From Amylolactobacillus amylophilus DSM 20533 = JCM 1125 (lineage in GTDB: Bacteria > Bacillota > Bacilli > Lactobacillales > Lactobacillaceae): DNA of 64,000 nt. Numbering within the stretch: position 1 is the first letter of the stretch; the number at the start of each line of letters is the position of its first letter. The notes below the pieces were generated by a model, which was given only the letters and a program-made list of their open reading frames with translations, was not told where the DNA came from and searched no databases. Positions 17,891 to 28,179 of the stretch are shown piece after piece. The stretch spans positions 1,546,353 through 1,610,352 of the forward strand of contig NZ_CP018888.1 of the NCBI RefSeq assembly GCF_001936335.1, in the 5' to 3' direction. The position numbers and the translations under genes were made by a program.

Positions 17891-20800
17891 TTAATCAATT
17901 TCTATTAGCTCGTTTGTACTGAGCGCGATTAGGTACTTGTGTAGCACTGGTTGACCCGTAAACTCCTCAATCGCCTTTTGGTACAGACGTAGTTGTCCGG
18001 TATACTTAGCTGCTAACTTTGTTAGTCCTGCATCCCCTGGGTCTAGATGATCTGTCTTGTAATCGAAGAGCACGATTCCTCGCTCCGTCTCGTAATACCC
18101 ATCAATTGTACCATGAACAAGAATTTTGCCAGCCTCATCGTTGTAATATTTAAAAAGATTTGAGGCTTTAATCAGAGTTGAGAAAGAGACCTCACGTAAG
18201 AGCGTGGTCGTATGCTGACTAATGTCCTTTGCAAGGCTCGACTTCAAAAAGTTAATGATTGAAGTGAGATCAACTTTATCCGCCAAAGCTTGATCGAGTT
18301 GATTGGTGTTAACTAATTTGCTGATTTCAGTTCTTAGAATGTCCAGGTTTGCCTGCTGCCTAAAGTCGTGCTTTTGCAGGATTAAGTGCGTTGCAGTACC
18401 AATATCCGCCGCGCCATAGTTGTTGCTAGTCAAAAATGCAGGTTTTGCTTCTATGGGCTGAAGATATCTGTTTGTTGCACGCACAATCTGGGAGTTTTGT
18501 AACTGGACGATATCCGGATCATTAAACAACTGCTTAATCTCCGATACCGCTTGGTAGGCAGTTGTCTTAGTCGCTGCCAAGAAGCCATAATGAAAGTCGA
18601 ATAGTTGCTTGGCCTGAGCCAGTAAAAGATCGGTTGGCTCTTGATCACTCTGACTAACGTCGTGTGTCAATTGGTCAGACTCATCAGATGATAAACCGAT
18701 CAGATCGACCGGGTTGTACCTAATGAAGACGACGTTCTCCTTTTCCTGTAACTCGTTCGTTAAGTCTGGCGTCGATTTGATAAGCTGATGGAAAATGTCT
18801 AGTTGGGGTCCCATCAGATCGAGAAAATTCTGGGCGTTTAACTTATCAGTTAACGTGAGCTTTGATTGTTCAAATTTACTAATTAGCTGCTCTAATTTAT
18901 TTGGTGCACAAATCAGAATCAGCTTCTGACCGGCGCGGGTCAATGCAACGTAGAGCACGCGGGCCTTTTCCTCGAGTAGTCTCTTCTTTGATTCCTGTGC
19001 GAGTGCGTTCTTGATTACCGTGTTGATTTTGATGTACTCATGCTTATTCGTGAGTCCGATACCCGCACGACTGTCAATAATGTAGTCGGCATTAAAGTCT
19101 GATGTGTTAAACTTGCCGCTTAATCCTACTAGAAAGACAATTGGAAACTCTAACCCCTTGCTCCCGTGGATTGTCATGAGCCGCACGGAATTATCGGCTG
19201 CATCGGCTAGTAAAGGCTGTGCCAGATCCTTCTTACTCTTTTGCATGCGGCCAATAAAGGTAATGAACTGATAGAGGCCCTTGAAGCCAGCACTCTCGTA
19301 ACTGCTAGCTCGTTCGTAAAGTGCCTGAAGGTTAACCCGGCGTTGCCGCCCGTTTGGCAATCCAGTGACCAGATCAACAAGTCTCGTTTGTTCGTATATT
19401 TGCCAGATGAGTTCGGATATTCGATGAAGCTTTTCAAATGTCCGAAACTCATTGAGATCCTTCAAAAAAGCTGCAACTTTTTGAGAAAGCGGTGTTTGAT
19501 CACCGAACGCAATTAGCACTTTATAAAAACTTGTGTGCTGATTACTAATGCGAATTCGCGCTAGCTCAGGCTCGGTGAAGCCGTACATCGGTGACCGCAT
19601 CACACTGACTAATGGTATATCCTGATCTGGGTTATCAATTATTTTGAGATAGGACATAATCATCGTCAGTTCAAGTGTCTGAAAGTAATTCTGGGCATCG
19701 GAAATAAACAAAGAGATGCCTGCGTGCGCAAATTGTTCCATGATATTGAGGTTATTTGTTCTAGTGGGGGTGAGGATGGCAATATCACTAAGCTTAAACT
19801 CGCGCTTGCGGCCAATTTCTGGGTCGAAAATCTGGTAATGATCATGCTGCATCATTTGAATTCGCTTAATGACCATCTGAATCTCATTGAAGTCCAGTTC
19901 TGGCGCACTATCAACCTGCTCACCTGCATGCTCTTCTGTTGTTGGCACTTCCTGGTTATTCTTGTCGAACAAGGAGACTTCAACAGCATCCGCCAGGTCT
20001 TTAGGATAGTTTGCTGCCGGCTTTAGTTGACCTTCAGACTCATAGTTTAGTTCACCAAAATCCGTGGTCATTAGGGGAACAAATAGCTTATTAACGAAGT
20101 TAGTGACCTTCTTGCTAGAGCGGAAATTTTCGGCAAGCGTGATTCGCTCATTTGCTGGATTATCATCGTTGAAGGCAACGTATTTCTTCATAAAAAGCTG
20201 GGGTTCCGCCTGCCGAAAGGCGTAGATTGATTGCTTGACGTCACCGACCATGAACATGTTATTTTTATGGCTCTTCTTGATTGAGAGGACGATTTGCTCC
20301 TGAATGGGATTCGTATCCTGATACTCATCCACCAATATCTCTGCAAATTTGTTCTGGTAAAATTCTTGCGCCATCTGGTTGTTGGTGGCTGTGTTTCTCG
20401 GGTTTAGAATTTGGTAAGCAAACTGCTCCAAATCGTTGAAGTCTAGAAAATTCTTGGCCCGTTTTTGGGTGGCGTATTCGGCAATAAATTCACGTTCGAG
20501 CTGGATTAACTCAGCCAGATATTTCCGGCTAGTTTCTATTTCGGCAGCCTGTTCTGCTTCCGTAAAGGCAAAGTATTTGGTCCACGTTTCTTTGATGAGG
20601 TCTTTAGCTGCGGTTCTGACAGCGGCAAGTTGGTCATAACCTTCCTTAACTTCCTCGTCCCATTTGCCGCTCTTAGCTGTTCTGTTGAAGGTGCTATTAC
20701 CCAGAATTTCACGTAATTCATCAAAGGAAGCGTCATTTTCTAGGCCAGTAACAAAACGCTGAATATTCTCTTGTAAAGCAGTGATCGAATTGCTGATTTT

Positions 20801-21550
20801 TTCAAGTTGGGGAATTTCTGTCAGTTCCGGTCTAAGCGTGTCAGCAATCGTCGTTATTAATTCCCTGAATTGGTGGATTAGGTCGGGCGTAATATGGTCA
20901 ACAAAAATTGGCGCATGGATTAGGCCAGTATCCGGCACAGAATGGAGGCGTCTAGCCTGCTCGAATAATGATTCATAGTCGGGCATCGCAATAGCCGTGT
21001 AGTACAGATCTAAGATAATGGCTTTAGCAGTTTCAAAATCGCGATCACCGGTGAAATTCTCGATAAAGCTAATAAACTCTTGATCTCCTTCCTCGAAGTG
21101 CCTGTTAAAGACGTTAGCCAATGATTGTTCCCTCAGCAATTGTGCCTGAGTCTCGTCGGTTAGGAGCGAGAAGGTTGGATCAAGGTCTATGACATAGTAA
21201 AAACGGCGAATCACGTCTAAACAAAATGCATGCAGGGTAGAAATATTGGCCGTCTGCACGTCAACCAACTGTTGGTTGAGGAAATCGTTATTCTGATTCT
21301 CTGGCGCAGCAATAGCCTTCTCAATCGCAGTCTGGATCTTCTCCTTCATCTCGCTTGCTGCAGCCTCAGTGAACGTGACAATGAGCAGTTTGCTGACGGG
21401 AGTAGGGTTACTTTGATTAAGAATCTTCTGTAATACTCGCTCGACCAGTACCTTGGTCTTACCAGAGCCGGCTGAAGCTGAGACCAGGATGTCTAGGTCT
21501 TGGTCATTAATTGCTTGACTTTGTTCTGGTGTGTAAGTTACCTCACTCAT
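17891..21550 (-). CDS. rexA: ATP-dependent helicase/nuclease subunit A (RexA/AddA)
   Basis: 1219-aa helicase-nuclease that resects double-strand breaks together with RexB. UvrD-type motifs: Walker A SASAGSGKTKVLVERVL (about 23-39), the Walker B region EILVDEYQDTNPIQEQIV (about 413-430), VGDVKQSIYAFRQAEP, MTIHGSKGLEFPIVFLVGL and VLYVALTRAGQKL. The C-terminal RecB-like nuclease domain has GTATHLILQKHDF and the catalytic VLFDYKTDHL (about 1163-1172). It overlaps rexB by 8 nt in the order rexB-rexA, followed by dinG. Confidence 0.95.
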   Translation of the reverse strand: MSEVTYTPEQSQAINDQDLDILVSASAGSGKTKVLVERVLQKILNQSNPTPVSKLLIVTFTEAAASEMKEKIQTAIEKAIAAPENQNNDFLNQQLVDVQTANISTLHAFCLDVIRRFYYVIDLDPTFSLLTDETQAQLLREQSLANVFNRHFEEGDQEFISFIENFTGDRDFETAKAIILDLYYTAIAMPDYESLFEQARRLHSVPDTGLIHAPIFVDHITPDLIHQFRELITTIADTLRPELTEIPQLEKISNSITALQENIQRFVTGLENDASFDELREILGNSTFNRTAKSGKWDEEVKEGYDQLAAVRTAAKDLIKETWTKYFAFTEAEQAAEIETSRKYLAELIQLEREFIAEYATQKRAKNFLDFNDLEQFAYQILNPRNTATNNQMAQEFYQNKFAEILVDEYQDTNPIQEQIVLSIKKSHKNNMFMVGDVKQSIYAFRQAEPQLFMKKYVAFNDDNPANERITLAENFRSSKKVTNFVNKLFVPLMTTDFGELNYESEGQLKPAANYPKDLADAVEVSLFDKNNQEVPTTEEHAGEQVDSAPELDFNEIQMVIKRIQMMQHDHYQIFDPEIGRKREFKLSDIAILTPTRTNNLNIMEQFAHAGISLFISDAQNYFQTLELTMIMSYLKIIDNPDQDIPLVSVMRSPMYGFTEPELARIRISNQHTSFYKVLIAFGDQTPLSQKVAAFLKDLNEFRTFEKLHRISELIWQIYEQTRLVDLVTGLPNGRQRRVNLQALYERASSYESAGFKGLYQFITFIGRMQKSKKDLAQPLLADAADNSVRLMTIHGSKGLEFPIVFLVGLSGKFNTSDFNADYIIDSRAGIGLTNKHEYIKINTVIKNALAQESKKRLLEEKARVLYVALTRAGQKLILICAPNKLEQLISKFEQSKLTLTDKLNAQNFLDLMGPQLDIFHQLIKSTPDLTNELQEKENVVFIRYNPVDLIGLSSDESDQLTHDVSQSDQEPTDLLLAQAKQLFDFHYGFLAATKTTAYQAVSEIKQLFNDPDIVQLQNSQIVRATNRYLQPIEAKPAFLTSNNYGAADIGTATHLILQKHDFRQQANLDILRTEISKLVNTNQLDQALADKVDLTSIINFLKSSLAKDISQHTTTLLREVSFSTLIKASNLFKYYNDEAGKILVHGTIDGYYETERGIVLFDYKTDHLDPGDAGLTKLAAKYTGQLRLYQKAIEEFTGQPVLHKYLIALSTNELIEID

Positions 21551-24500
21551 CGCCTAATTCCCCTTTCATCTGATTGAATAACTCACTAGAGTCTTTCTTT
21601 TGAATCTTTTTATACTGGTTTTCCTGCAACATCGCGTCGAACATCATAATCTCTTTGTAATTTGAATACTGCATCCCCGTCAGGGCACCATATTTGAAAG
21701 GTGCAATTGGGAATTTTCCCGCCAGAATATTTCTTCCCGCTAGCTTAATCAAGTAATCAGTGTAGTCGAAGATGAGCTTCAGTTGCTCGCTAGTATAATT
21801 TTTATTCTTGGGCAGTTTAATCCCCTTGCTGGTCCCCTGCACACTCTTATAAATTGTAGACTGACCGTTCAAATCAGGTTCTACGATGCTCAACATGCCA
21901 GGGTCATTTAGGATGAGTCCGTCCAGGCGAGAGTTTAAAATAAAGTCGTGTTCAAAGTCATGAAGCGTGAAGTCTGGATTTATTTTCTTTGTGCCAAATT
22001 TGTCCGGTTTACGGGAGATTGTTTGATAGAATGCACCAACCGGAATAATGCTTGTTCCCGTAGTAAAGTAAGCCTTGTTTTGCATTAATACTTTTAGATA
22101 AGAGACCATCTGCAATGCTAAGCCATTGTAGAAACTATTCAGGTCAAATTCCTTTGTACTCGACTTATAGTCCACAATCTGGGCGTAGGTCGTGTTATTG
22201 ACCGTTGCCAAATCGATTCTGTCAATCTTGCCCCGGAGCATAATTTGGTGACCGTCAAAGTCGTAGTTGAGCCCTTTAAGATGGCTGCCTTGGCCAAAAG
22301 TAAGTTCGGAGAAAGCCGGCCGTAACGGTGTCCTTTGCAGTTTCGCCACCCAATTATTCACGACCTCAGTCGCCGTTTGATCCAATTGACTTGCCAGATA
22401 ACGGTTGGTGGGCTCAGCTAGGAAGAACTTAAACTGTTGTTCTTCTTTTAACCGGCTAGTAATTTGTTGTAGTGCTTGCATCAACTGAGTGTGCTTAATC
22501 GCCCCTAAATCAAGGTGGTTAGCGGTCAAGTTTTTGACTAGGAGGTCGAATATCTCATGAAAATAATTACCGGTTTGAATTTGATCAAACTCATTTTCGT
22601 CACGCTCGCGTAGTCTTAAGCCGTACTTCAGGAAATATTCATACGGGTTCTCGTAATAAGTCTCCAACTGAGAAACCGATGTATAAATTTTATTGCCGAA
22701 TAAGGCGTTGGCCTCGGCCGTAGTTAAATCAACGGAACGGTTGATGAAGTTTTGGGCCCTTAGTAAACGGTTGATTTTCCCCGTGACCAAAGCATCATCA
22801 GAATTCTGGGCAACCTGCAGTAAGCTCTGAGCCATGTTATTTGATGTGTGCTTTAATAAATAGGCTAAATAACCCGCTGAATTGAGTGGTTTCGTCAAAA
22901 AGCCAATGATATTACCACCCGTAGTTGCAGGCAGATCCGTTTGGTGGTAGAGGTTGGCTTCTGTTACCCCCAATGCGTTCATCAACTTAGTGAAATACAT
23001 TGACGGTTTCAAAGCTTTGTTCTCTGCATTAATCAATGGATACGAAAGATAAACCCGCATCCGCCCCAGTAAGAGGTTTTGGCCGAATTGATATGCCTGA
23101 ATACAGTTATTATCTACTGTTGAGTCGGTGATTTGCTTCTCATCAGGCAATAGCCGGTTCAGGTCTGTAATATTTTCCGAATTGAGAAACTTTGGCGTAC
23201 TTTTGGTGGCTGGTAGATCGCCACTAGTTGCGCCAATAATGAAACACTGCTGATATTCGTTGGTCTGCGCCATCCCCATTTCTGAGATGGTCACAGCATC
23301 GAGTGTTGATGGAATCTGCGCAAATGTAGCGGTGGAAAAGCCTGTAATCAGTGTTTCAAAGAAACTATCTCGGTCGAAATTGACTGGGTTGATGGTCAAG
23401 TAATCGTTCAGAAGCTGATTGAGTGTCTGCCAGACCTGTTCTGGCTGCTGTGCTAATTGTAGATTATCGGCAGCGTTCGCCTGGTCACGCCATTCTTCCA
23501 GGCGTTTTGGTACATCGTTATCATCTAGGAACTGGTAGAATTCGGTCAGAACCTCACGCGTATCAGTAGTTGTTGATAGACACTCGAGCAAGGATTCAAC
23601 CGCCCTCAAGACGTAGTTCTTGAAGTCGTTTAGCTCTTTCACAAGTTCAACTGACTCCGATTCAGCTACCTTGAGATCTAACAATGTCTTGAAATCAGTA
23701 TGCCACCGCTGATGATTAATTCCGTATTTTAAGACAAAGTTCTCCAGTTGATCCGTTAAATATAAAGCGTGCTCGGCATCAAGGTTGGCTGGTAGAATTA
23801 GCCCGGTTTTGAAAATAGAAATCAGACTATCTGTGTTCAAATGATGCCGATTCAAGTCTGCTAGCGCCTCAATCATGATTACGAGTGGATGATACTTCAT
23901 CTCCTTCTGCAGGTCATTGAAGTATGGAATGTCTAGTTGTTCCAGAATCGGGCCGAGATAGGTTTCATAACTCGAAAGATTGGGTGCGAGGACGAGAAAA
24001 TCGGCGTATCGTGCATTATTCAAAGCAACCTGCTGGTAAATTGTATGCGCAACAAAATAGGCTTCAGAGTAGCGAGAGTCTGCTTTGACGAGTTGTAGGG
24101 ATTGCTTGACTAAAGCACGCTCAGTAGCATCCAAATGTTGTTGTTCGCCGGTCCAGAACTTATTGAGCAGTTTAATCGATTGACTAGTCGCCGTTAGTTC
24201 AGCTGATTCGATTCGGTAGGAAAGTTTTTTATTGCGCGTAAAGTGCATTAATTCATGAATCACGCGTTGAACGTTCCAATCGTAGTCCGTCATCTTGGGT
24301 GCGGATTCTTTAATCCTACCGGTTTGAGTTTTGAAGCCGAGTGACACATTTCCTGCTTGTTGCAGCAAAATTTTGACTGTGGTGGTCTCTTGGCTAGAAA
24401 AACTAGAGAAGTCACTGAAATAAAACTGACTATCGCGCAACAGGTCGCTGGTGGCCAGTACCTCATTTAATAAATTCAGCGTGTCGTTCTTCGTGCTGAA

Positions 24501-25031
24501 CTTAGACTCTATTTCCTGGTTGAACAACTCCATGATTAGGCTTAAGTCGTGAAGCTTGGCGCTTGTTTCTTGGTTCTTGACATCGTTAACGACAGCTACC
24601 AGATTGGGTGTTGTTAGATTATTGGTTTTTAATTCGGAAATTGATTGGTAAACTTGGCTGATGGTGCCTTGATTCAGTTTGACCTTGTCATACAGCAGAA
24701 GCTCAGATTGGTGTTCGCTCATTATTTGTCTGATGAGCATCTGTGCTGCGGCATCGGTCAATCCAGGTAATATATTCTGCCCTGCTTCCTTTAAGAAATA
24801 CCAGGCTAATCGTGAGAAGGATAATACTTGAAAGTTTTTTACACTGACCTCTTCTCGATTACTGCGCGCACTCAAGGTCTTCAGGGCTGCAACTTCGGTG
24901 CCAAACTTAATGTGATTGGGTACAATGAGAAAATGCATCTGGTGTGTATTTGCCCTGTAATGTTCCACCATCTCATTAATAATTTCTTGTTGAATATTGG
25001 CGGACTGCCGCCCCACTAGAAAGTTGATCAT
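21543..25031 (-). CDS. rexB: ATP-dependent nuclease subunit B (RexB)
   Basis: 1162-aa partner of RexA. The N-terminus reads MINFLVGRQSANIQQEII: the AddB Walker A (G-x-x-G-x-GK-S/T) is absent, which identifies the lactic-acid-bacterial RexB version rather than AddB. The C-terminal nuclease domain has YTSVSQLETYYENPYEYFLKYGL and catalytic AQIVDYKSSTKEFD. The frame is open to 25061, but the ATG at 25031 has GAGGGAG 6 nt upstream and starts the conserved sequence. It is divergent from the mevalonate cluster. Confidence 0.93.
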   Translation of the reverse strand: MINFLVGRQSANIQQEIINEMVEHYRANTHQMHFLIVPNHIKFGTEVAALKTLSARSNREEVSVKNFQVLSFSRLAWYFLKEAGQNILPGLTDAAAQMLIRQIMSEHQSELLLYDKVKLNQGTISQVYQSISELKTNNLTTPNLVAVVNDVKNQETSAKLHDLSLIMELFNQEIESKFSTKNDTLNLLNEVLATSDLLRDSQFYFSDFSSFSSQETTTVKILLQQAGNVSLGFKTQTGRIKESAPKMTDYDWNVQRVIHELMHFTRNKKLSYRIESAELTATSQSIKLLNKFWTGEQQHLDATERALVKQSLQLVKADSRYSEAYFVAHTIYQQVALNNARYADFLVLAPNLSSYETYLGPILEQLDIPYFNDLQKEMKYHPLVIMIEALADLNRHHLNTDSLISIFKTGLILPANLDAEHALYLTDQLENFVLKYGINHQRWHTDFKTLLDLKVAESESVELVKELNDFKNYVLRAVESLLECLSTTTDTREVLTEFYQFLDDNDVPKRLEEWRDQANAADNLQLAQQPEQVWQTLNQLLNDYLTINPVNFDRDSFFETLITGFSTATFAQIPSTLDAVTISEMGMAQTNEYQQCFIIGATSGDLPATKSTPKFLNSENITDLNRLLPDEKQITDSTVDNNCIQAYQFGQNLLLGRMRVYLSYPLINAENKALKPSMYFTKLMNALGVTEANLYHQTDLPATTGGNIIGFLTKPLNSAGYLAYLLKHTSNNMAQSLLQVAQNSDDALVTGKINRLLRAQNFINRSVDLTTAEANALFGNKIYTSVSQLETYYENPYEYFLKYGLRLRERDENEFDQIQTGNYFHEIFDLLVKNLTANHLDLGAIKHTQLMQALQQITSRLKEEQQFKFFLAEPTNRYLASQLDQTATEVVNNWVAKLQRTPLRPAFSELTFGQGSHLKGLNYDFDGHQIMLRGKIDRIDLATVNNTTYAQIVDYKSSTKEFDLNSFYNGLALQMVSYLKVLMQNKAYFTTGTSIIPVGAFYQTISRKPDKFGTKKINPDFTLHDFEHDFILNSRLDGLILNDPGMLSIVEPDLNGQSTIYKSVQGTSKGIKLPKNKNYTSEQLKLIFDYTDYLIKLAGRNILAGKFPIAPFKYGALTGMQYSNYKEIMMFDAMLQENQYKKIQKKDSSELFNQMKGELGDE

Positions 25032-25183
25032 TGGCCGCTCCCTCAAATTTAGTAGCTTCATCTATTTTAGCATAAAGACGCAGGATGATTTTTACTAAAG
25101 AAATAATTTCTCCTACCTCAATGACTAGCAAATTTTCCGACAATAGCTTAAAGTTTAATTAACGATTCTGGAGGATGATTATT

Positions 25184-26098
25184 TTGAAATCAACGCAAAT
25201 TACACATGGTAAGGTCATTTTAATTGGTGAACACTCGGTGGTATTTGGTTACCATGCATTGGCTCTGCCTACGCCTTCAATTCAAATCAAAACTGTCCTC
25301 ACAGATATAAAGGCTGTGACCTGTACGCTGGTTACGAATGACTATACTGGTGAGCTTTCACGTGCCCCTAAAAATTTTGCTGGAATTATTTGGACGGTGC
25401 AGGCAATTCGGCAGCGTTACTCAATTAAGAGCGCGTTTGAACTCCGGTTTGAGGGTGAGATTCCGGAAGAACGTGGACTCGGTTCCTCTGCTGCCGTCGC
25501 CCTAGGGACCATTAAGGTGATGCAAGAACACTTCAATCTGCACCTGACTAAAGCGGAAATTATTGAACTCGCGAATGCTGCAGAGACAATCAACCACGGC
25601 TCAGCTAGTGGATTGGATGTCGCCACGGTTAATAGCAATCATCTAGTTAGCTTCAGCAAACAGTCTGGTCCAACCGAAATTCGTGCGAAGCTCGGCGGCT
25701 TTTTGGTCATTGCTGATTCTGGCGAGCTCGGTAACACGAAAGAAGCAGTGCAGTTAGTTAGCTCAGAACTCCGTCAGAATCCGAGCAAGAATAACTTAAT
25801 GGCTAGATTAGATACACTGGCCACACAAGCACTAACGTCATTTGAGGAGCATGATGCTCATTCATTTGGTAAAAAGATGACGGAGGCCAACGAGATTCTT
25901 GCTAGTTTTGGATTGACGACGAATAGACTTGATGAATTGATCAATCGGGCCATAAATAATGGCGCATTGGGCAGCAAGATTAGTGGCGGTGGCCTCGGTG
26001 GCATTGTCATCAGTCTTGCAGAAACACGTGCTAGTGCACAGGCAATTCAACATGCACAGGCGGAGCTGTCAGCTAACATCTGGATTGAGGAGATTTAA
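25184..26098 (+). CDS. mvk: Mevalonate kinase
   Basis: 304-aa GHMP kinase that phosphorylates mevalonate, first step of the lower mevalonate pathway. HGKVILIGEHSVVFG marks the N-terminus, the ATP loop is RGLGSSAAVALG (about 94-105) and the C-terminal glycine motif is KISGGGLGG. The ATG at 25175 directly abuts GGAGG (25170-25174) and is too close to be used. The TTG at 25184 is 9 nt from it and starts the conserved MKSTQITHGKV, so TTG is chosen. It is first in a mvk-mvaD-pmk-fni operon. Confidence 0.93.
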   Translation: MKSTQITHGKVILIGEHSVVFGYHALALPTPSIQIKTVLTDIKAVTCTLVTNDYTGELSRAPKNFAGIIWTVQAIRQRYSIKSAFELRFEGEIPEERGLGSSAAVALGTIKVMQEHFNLHLTKAEIIELANAAETINHGSASGLDVATVNSNHLVSFSKQSGPTEIRAKLGGFLVIADSGELGNTKEAVQLVSSELRQNPSKNNLMARLDTLATQALTSFEEHDAHSFGKKMTEANEILASFGLTTNRLDELINRAINNGALGSKISGGGLGGIVISLAETRASAQAIQHAQAELSANIWIEEI

Positions 26099-26099
26099 A

Positions 26100-27083
26100 A
26101 TGAGAATTGGTAAGGCACGCGCGCACACGAATATTGCACTAATCAAATACTGGGGCAAGGCTAATAATCAGCTGAAATTACCCCAAAACTCCAGCCTCTC
26201 GATGACACTGGACGCATTCTACACCGACACGAATTTTCAATTATTGGAGCAATCAACAACCACTGAAAGTAGTTTCTCGTTGAACAACGTGGTGCAGGAG
26301 CCAGCCTCTAGCAGGCGGGTTTTCGATTATATCGAGACACTACAAGACAGATATCGGCTACCCCATGACAAATTTAAAATTCAGACAACAAATCATGTGC
26401 CGACAAGTGCCGGTCTAGCCAGCTCTAGTTCGGCTTTTGCCGCGTTGGCACAGGCTTTTGTAGCTGCATACCAACTGGATGTTGATAAGCAAGAGCTCTC
26501 TAGGCTGGCGCGATTAGGCTCTGGCTCAGCCACTAGGTCCATCTATGGTGGTTTTGTCGAATGGCAAAAAGGTACAGACGATCAAGACTCAATTGCCATG
26601 CCAATTGATGAGCAGCCGACAATTGATCTGTGTCTGCTAGCCGTCGAGATTAATTTTGCGAGTAAGGGTATCTCCTCAACTGCTGGGATGCAGCAAGTAG
26701 TCAACACCTCACCATATTATGGTGTTTGGCGCACGGAGGCAGAACGAGGCGTGATTCAGATGAAACAGGCGATTAAGGCCAATGATTTCACGGCAATTGG
26801 TACGCTAGCTGAGCGGAGCGCTCTTGCGATGCACGCATTAAATTTCACCGCCAATCCCCCCTTCACTTACCTCGAACCGGAGACCATTCACGCCATAAAA
26901 CTTGTTGAGCAGCTAAGAATACAGGGTATCGAGTGCTACTTCACCATTGACGCTGGCCCAAACGTTAAAATTCTTTGTCAATTAAGAAATGTAAAAGAAA
27001 TTACTGAAAGGTTTAAAGAAGAACTTGGTAATGTTAATATTATAAAGGCGTCTTTTGGACCCGGTGTAATAAACTTAGACTAA
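26100..27083 (+). CDS. mvaD: Diphosphomevalonate decarboxylase
   Basis: 327-aa GHMP-family enzyme that converts mevalonate diphosphate to isopentenyl diphosphate. ARAHTNIALIKYWGKANNQL (about 6-25) and TSAGLASSSSAFAALA (about 102-117) are the family signatures. GSGSATRSIYGGFVEWQKG follows, and the DAGPNVK motif is near the C-terminus. The start ATG at 26100 is 1 nt after the mvk stop with GAGGAG inside mvk; the long upstream extension of the frame is antigenic noise within mvk. Note a shift to AT-rich codons in the last 100 nt. Confidence 0.95.
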   Translation: MRIGKARAHTNIALIKYWGKANNQLKLPQNSSLSMTLDAFYTDTNFQLLEQSTTTESSFSLNNVVQEPASSRRVFDYIETLQDRYRLPHDKFKIQTTNHVPTSAGLASSSSAFAALAQAFVAAYQLDVDKQELSRLARLGSGSATRSIYGGFVEWQKGTDDQDSIAMPIDEQPTIDLCLLAVEINFASKGISSTAGMQQVVNTSPYYGVWRTEAERGVIQMKQAIKANDFTAIGTLAERSALAMHALNFTANPPFTYLEPETIHAIKLVEQLRIQGIECYFTIDAGPNVKILCQLRNVKEITERFKEELGNVNIIKASFGPGVINLD

Positions 27084-27105
27084 TTAGACAAGAGGAAGTA
27101 TAATC

Positions 27106-28176
27106 TTGATTACTGAAAAAGCACCAGGAAAGCTTTATATAGCTGGTGAATATGCAGTTTTAGAAACTAACAATCCAGCAATTATCGTGGCAGTCAACGA
27201 ATTTGTTCGTGTGACGATTAAGGCAAGTCAAACAACCGGGACCATTCACTCAAAGCAATATTCCCAAGACTCAATTCACTGGACTAGACAAGGATCGAAG
27301 ATGATTATCGACAACCGGGATAATCCATTCCACTACATCCTGTCCGCAATCCATTACACAGAACAATATGTATTAGAAAACAACGTTAGCTTAGAAGTAT
27401 ACGATTTAACGGTCAACTCTGAGCTGGACTCTGACGATGGCAAGAAATTTGGTTTGGGCTCAAGTGCTGCAGTTACCGTCGCAACAGTCAAGGCTGTGTT
27501 GCGCTTCTATGGCTTTGAACTCGATAAAGACCTTATTTTTAAATTGGCAGCCATTGCCCACTTCCAAGTGCAAGGTAATGGTTCGCTAGGCGACATCGCT
27601 GCCAGCGTCTTTGGCGGTTGGCTCGCCTACCAGTCATTTGACAAGCAGTGGTTACTTGACCAGCTTGACCGCTATTCGCTGGTTGAGATTGTGAACATGG
27701 CTTGGCCCGGGTTGAAGATTCAGCTTTTGACCCCGCCGAAAGAGATGAGCCTCGTAATCGGCTGGAGTCAAAAGCCTTCGTTGACGGCACAGCTGGTTGA
27801 CCAAACCGATCAGGAAAAACACATCAATCCGATTCAATATGAGAAGTTTGTTGAGGAAAGTCGCGCCTGCGTTCTCGATATTGTCCGTGGCTTTGGGGCT
27901 CAGGACATCAAGCTAATCCAAGACAAAATTCGCTACAACAGATTACTTCTCCAATCATTGGCTAAGATGAGTAGCGTTCAAATTGAGATTCCACGGCTCA
28001 CAACTTTGATTGACATCGCAGAAAAAAACGGTGGTGCAGCCAAGACTTCTGGAGCAGGAAACGGCGATTGTGGGATTGTAATTTCCAACGGAGAGACAGA
28101 TATCACTAAGATGAGGAAAGAATGGCGTGATCACGGAATTCTTCCGCTTGATTTCAAAGTCCATTCTTTGAGTTAA
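27106..28176 (+). CDS. pmk: Phosphomevalonate kinase
   Basis: 356-aa GHMP kinase converting mevalonate 5-phosphate to the diphosphate. APGKLYIAGEYAVLE (about 5-19), KFGLGSSAAVTVATVKAV (about 112-129) and the C-terminal KTSGAGNGDCGI are typical. Translation starts at TTG (27106), 7 nt after AGAGGAAG; no ATG fits. It lies 22 nt after mvaD and 3 nt before fni, so the four genes form one transcript. Two of the four genes use TTG starts. Confidence 0.94.
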   Translation: MITEKAPGKLYIAGEYAVLETNNPAIIVAVNEFVRVTIKASQTTGTIHSKQYSQDSIHWTRQGSKMIIDNRDNPFHYILSAIHYTEQYVLENNVSLEVYDLTVNSELDSDDGKKFGLGSSAAVTVATVKAVLRFYGFELDKDLIFKLAAIAHFQVQGNGSLGDIAASVFGGWLAYQSFDKQWLLDQLDRYSLVEIVNMAWPGLKIQLLTPPKEMSLVIGWSQKPSLTAQLVDQTDQEKHINPIQYEKFVEESRACVLDIVRGFGAQDIKLIQDKIRYNRLLLQSLAKMSSVQIEIPRLTTLIDIAEKNGGAAKTSGAGNGDCGIVISNGETDITKMRKEWRDHGILPLDFKVHSLS

Positions 28177-28179
28177 CAA

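Noticed and set aside
25959..26099. 47-residue N-terminal extension of mvaD
   Set aside because: It overlaps the end of mvk in another frame; the ATG at 26100 gives the conserved start with a good ribosome site.
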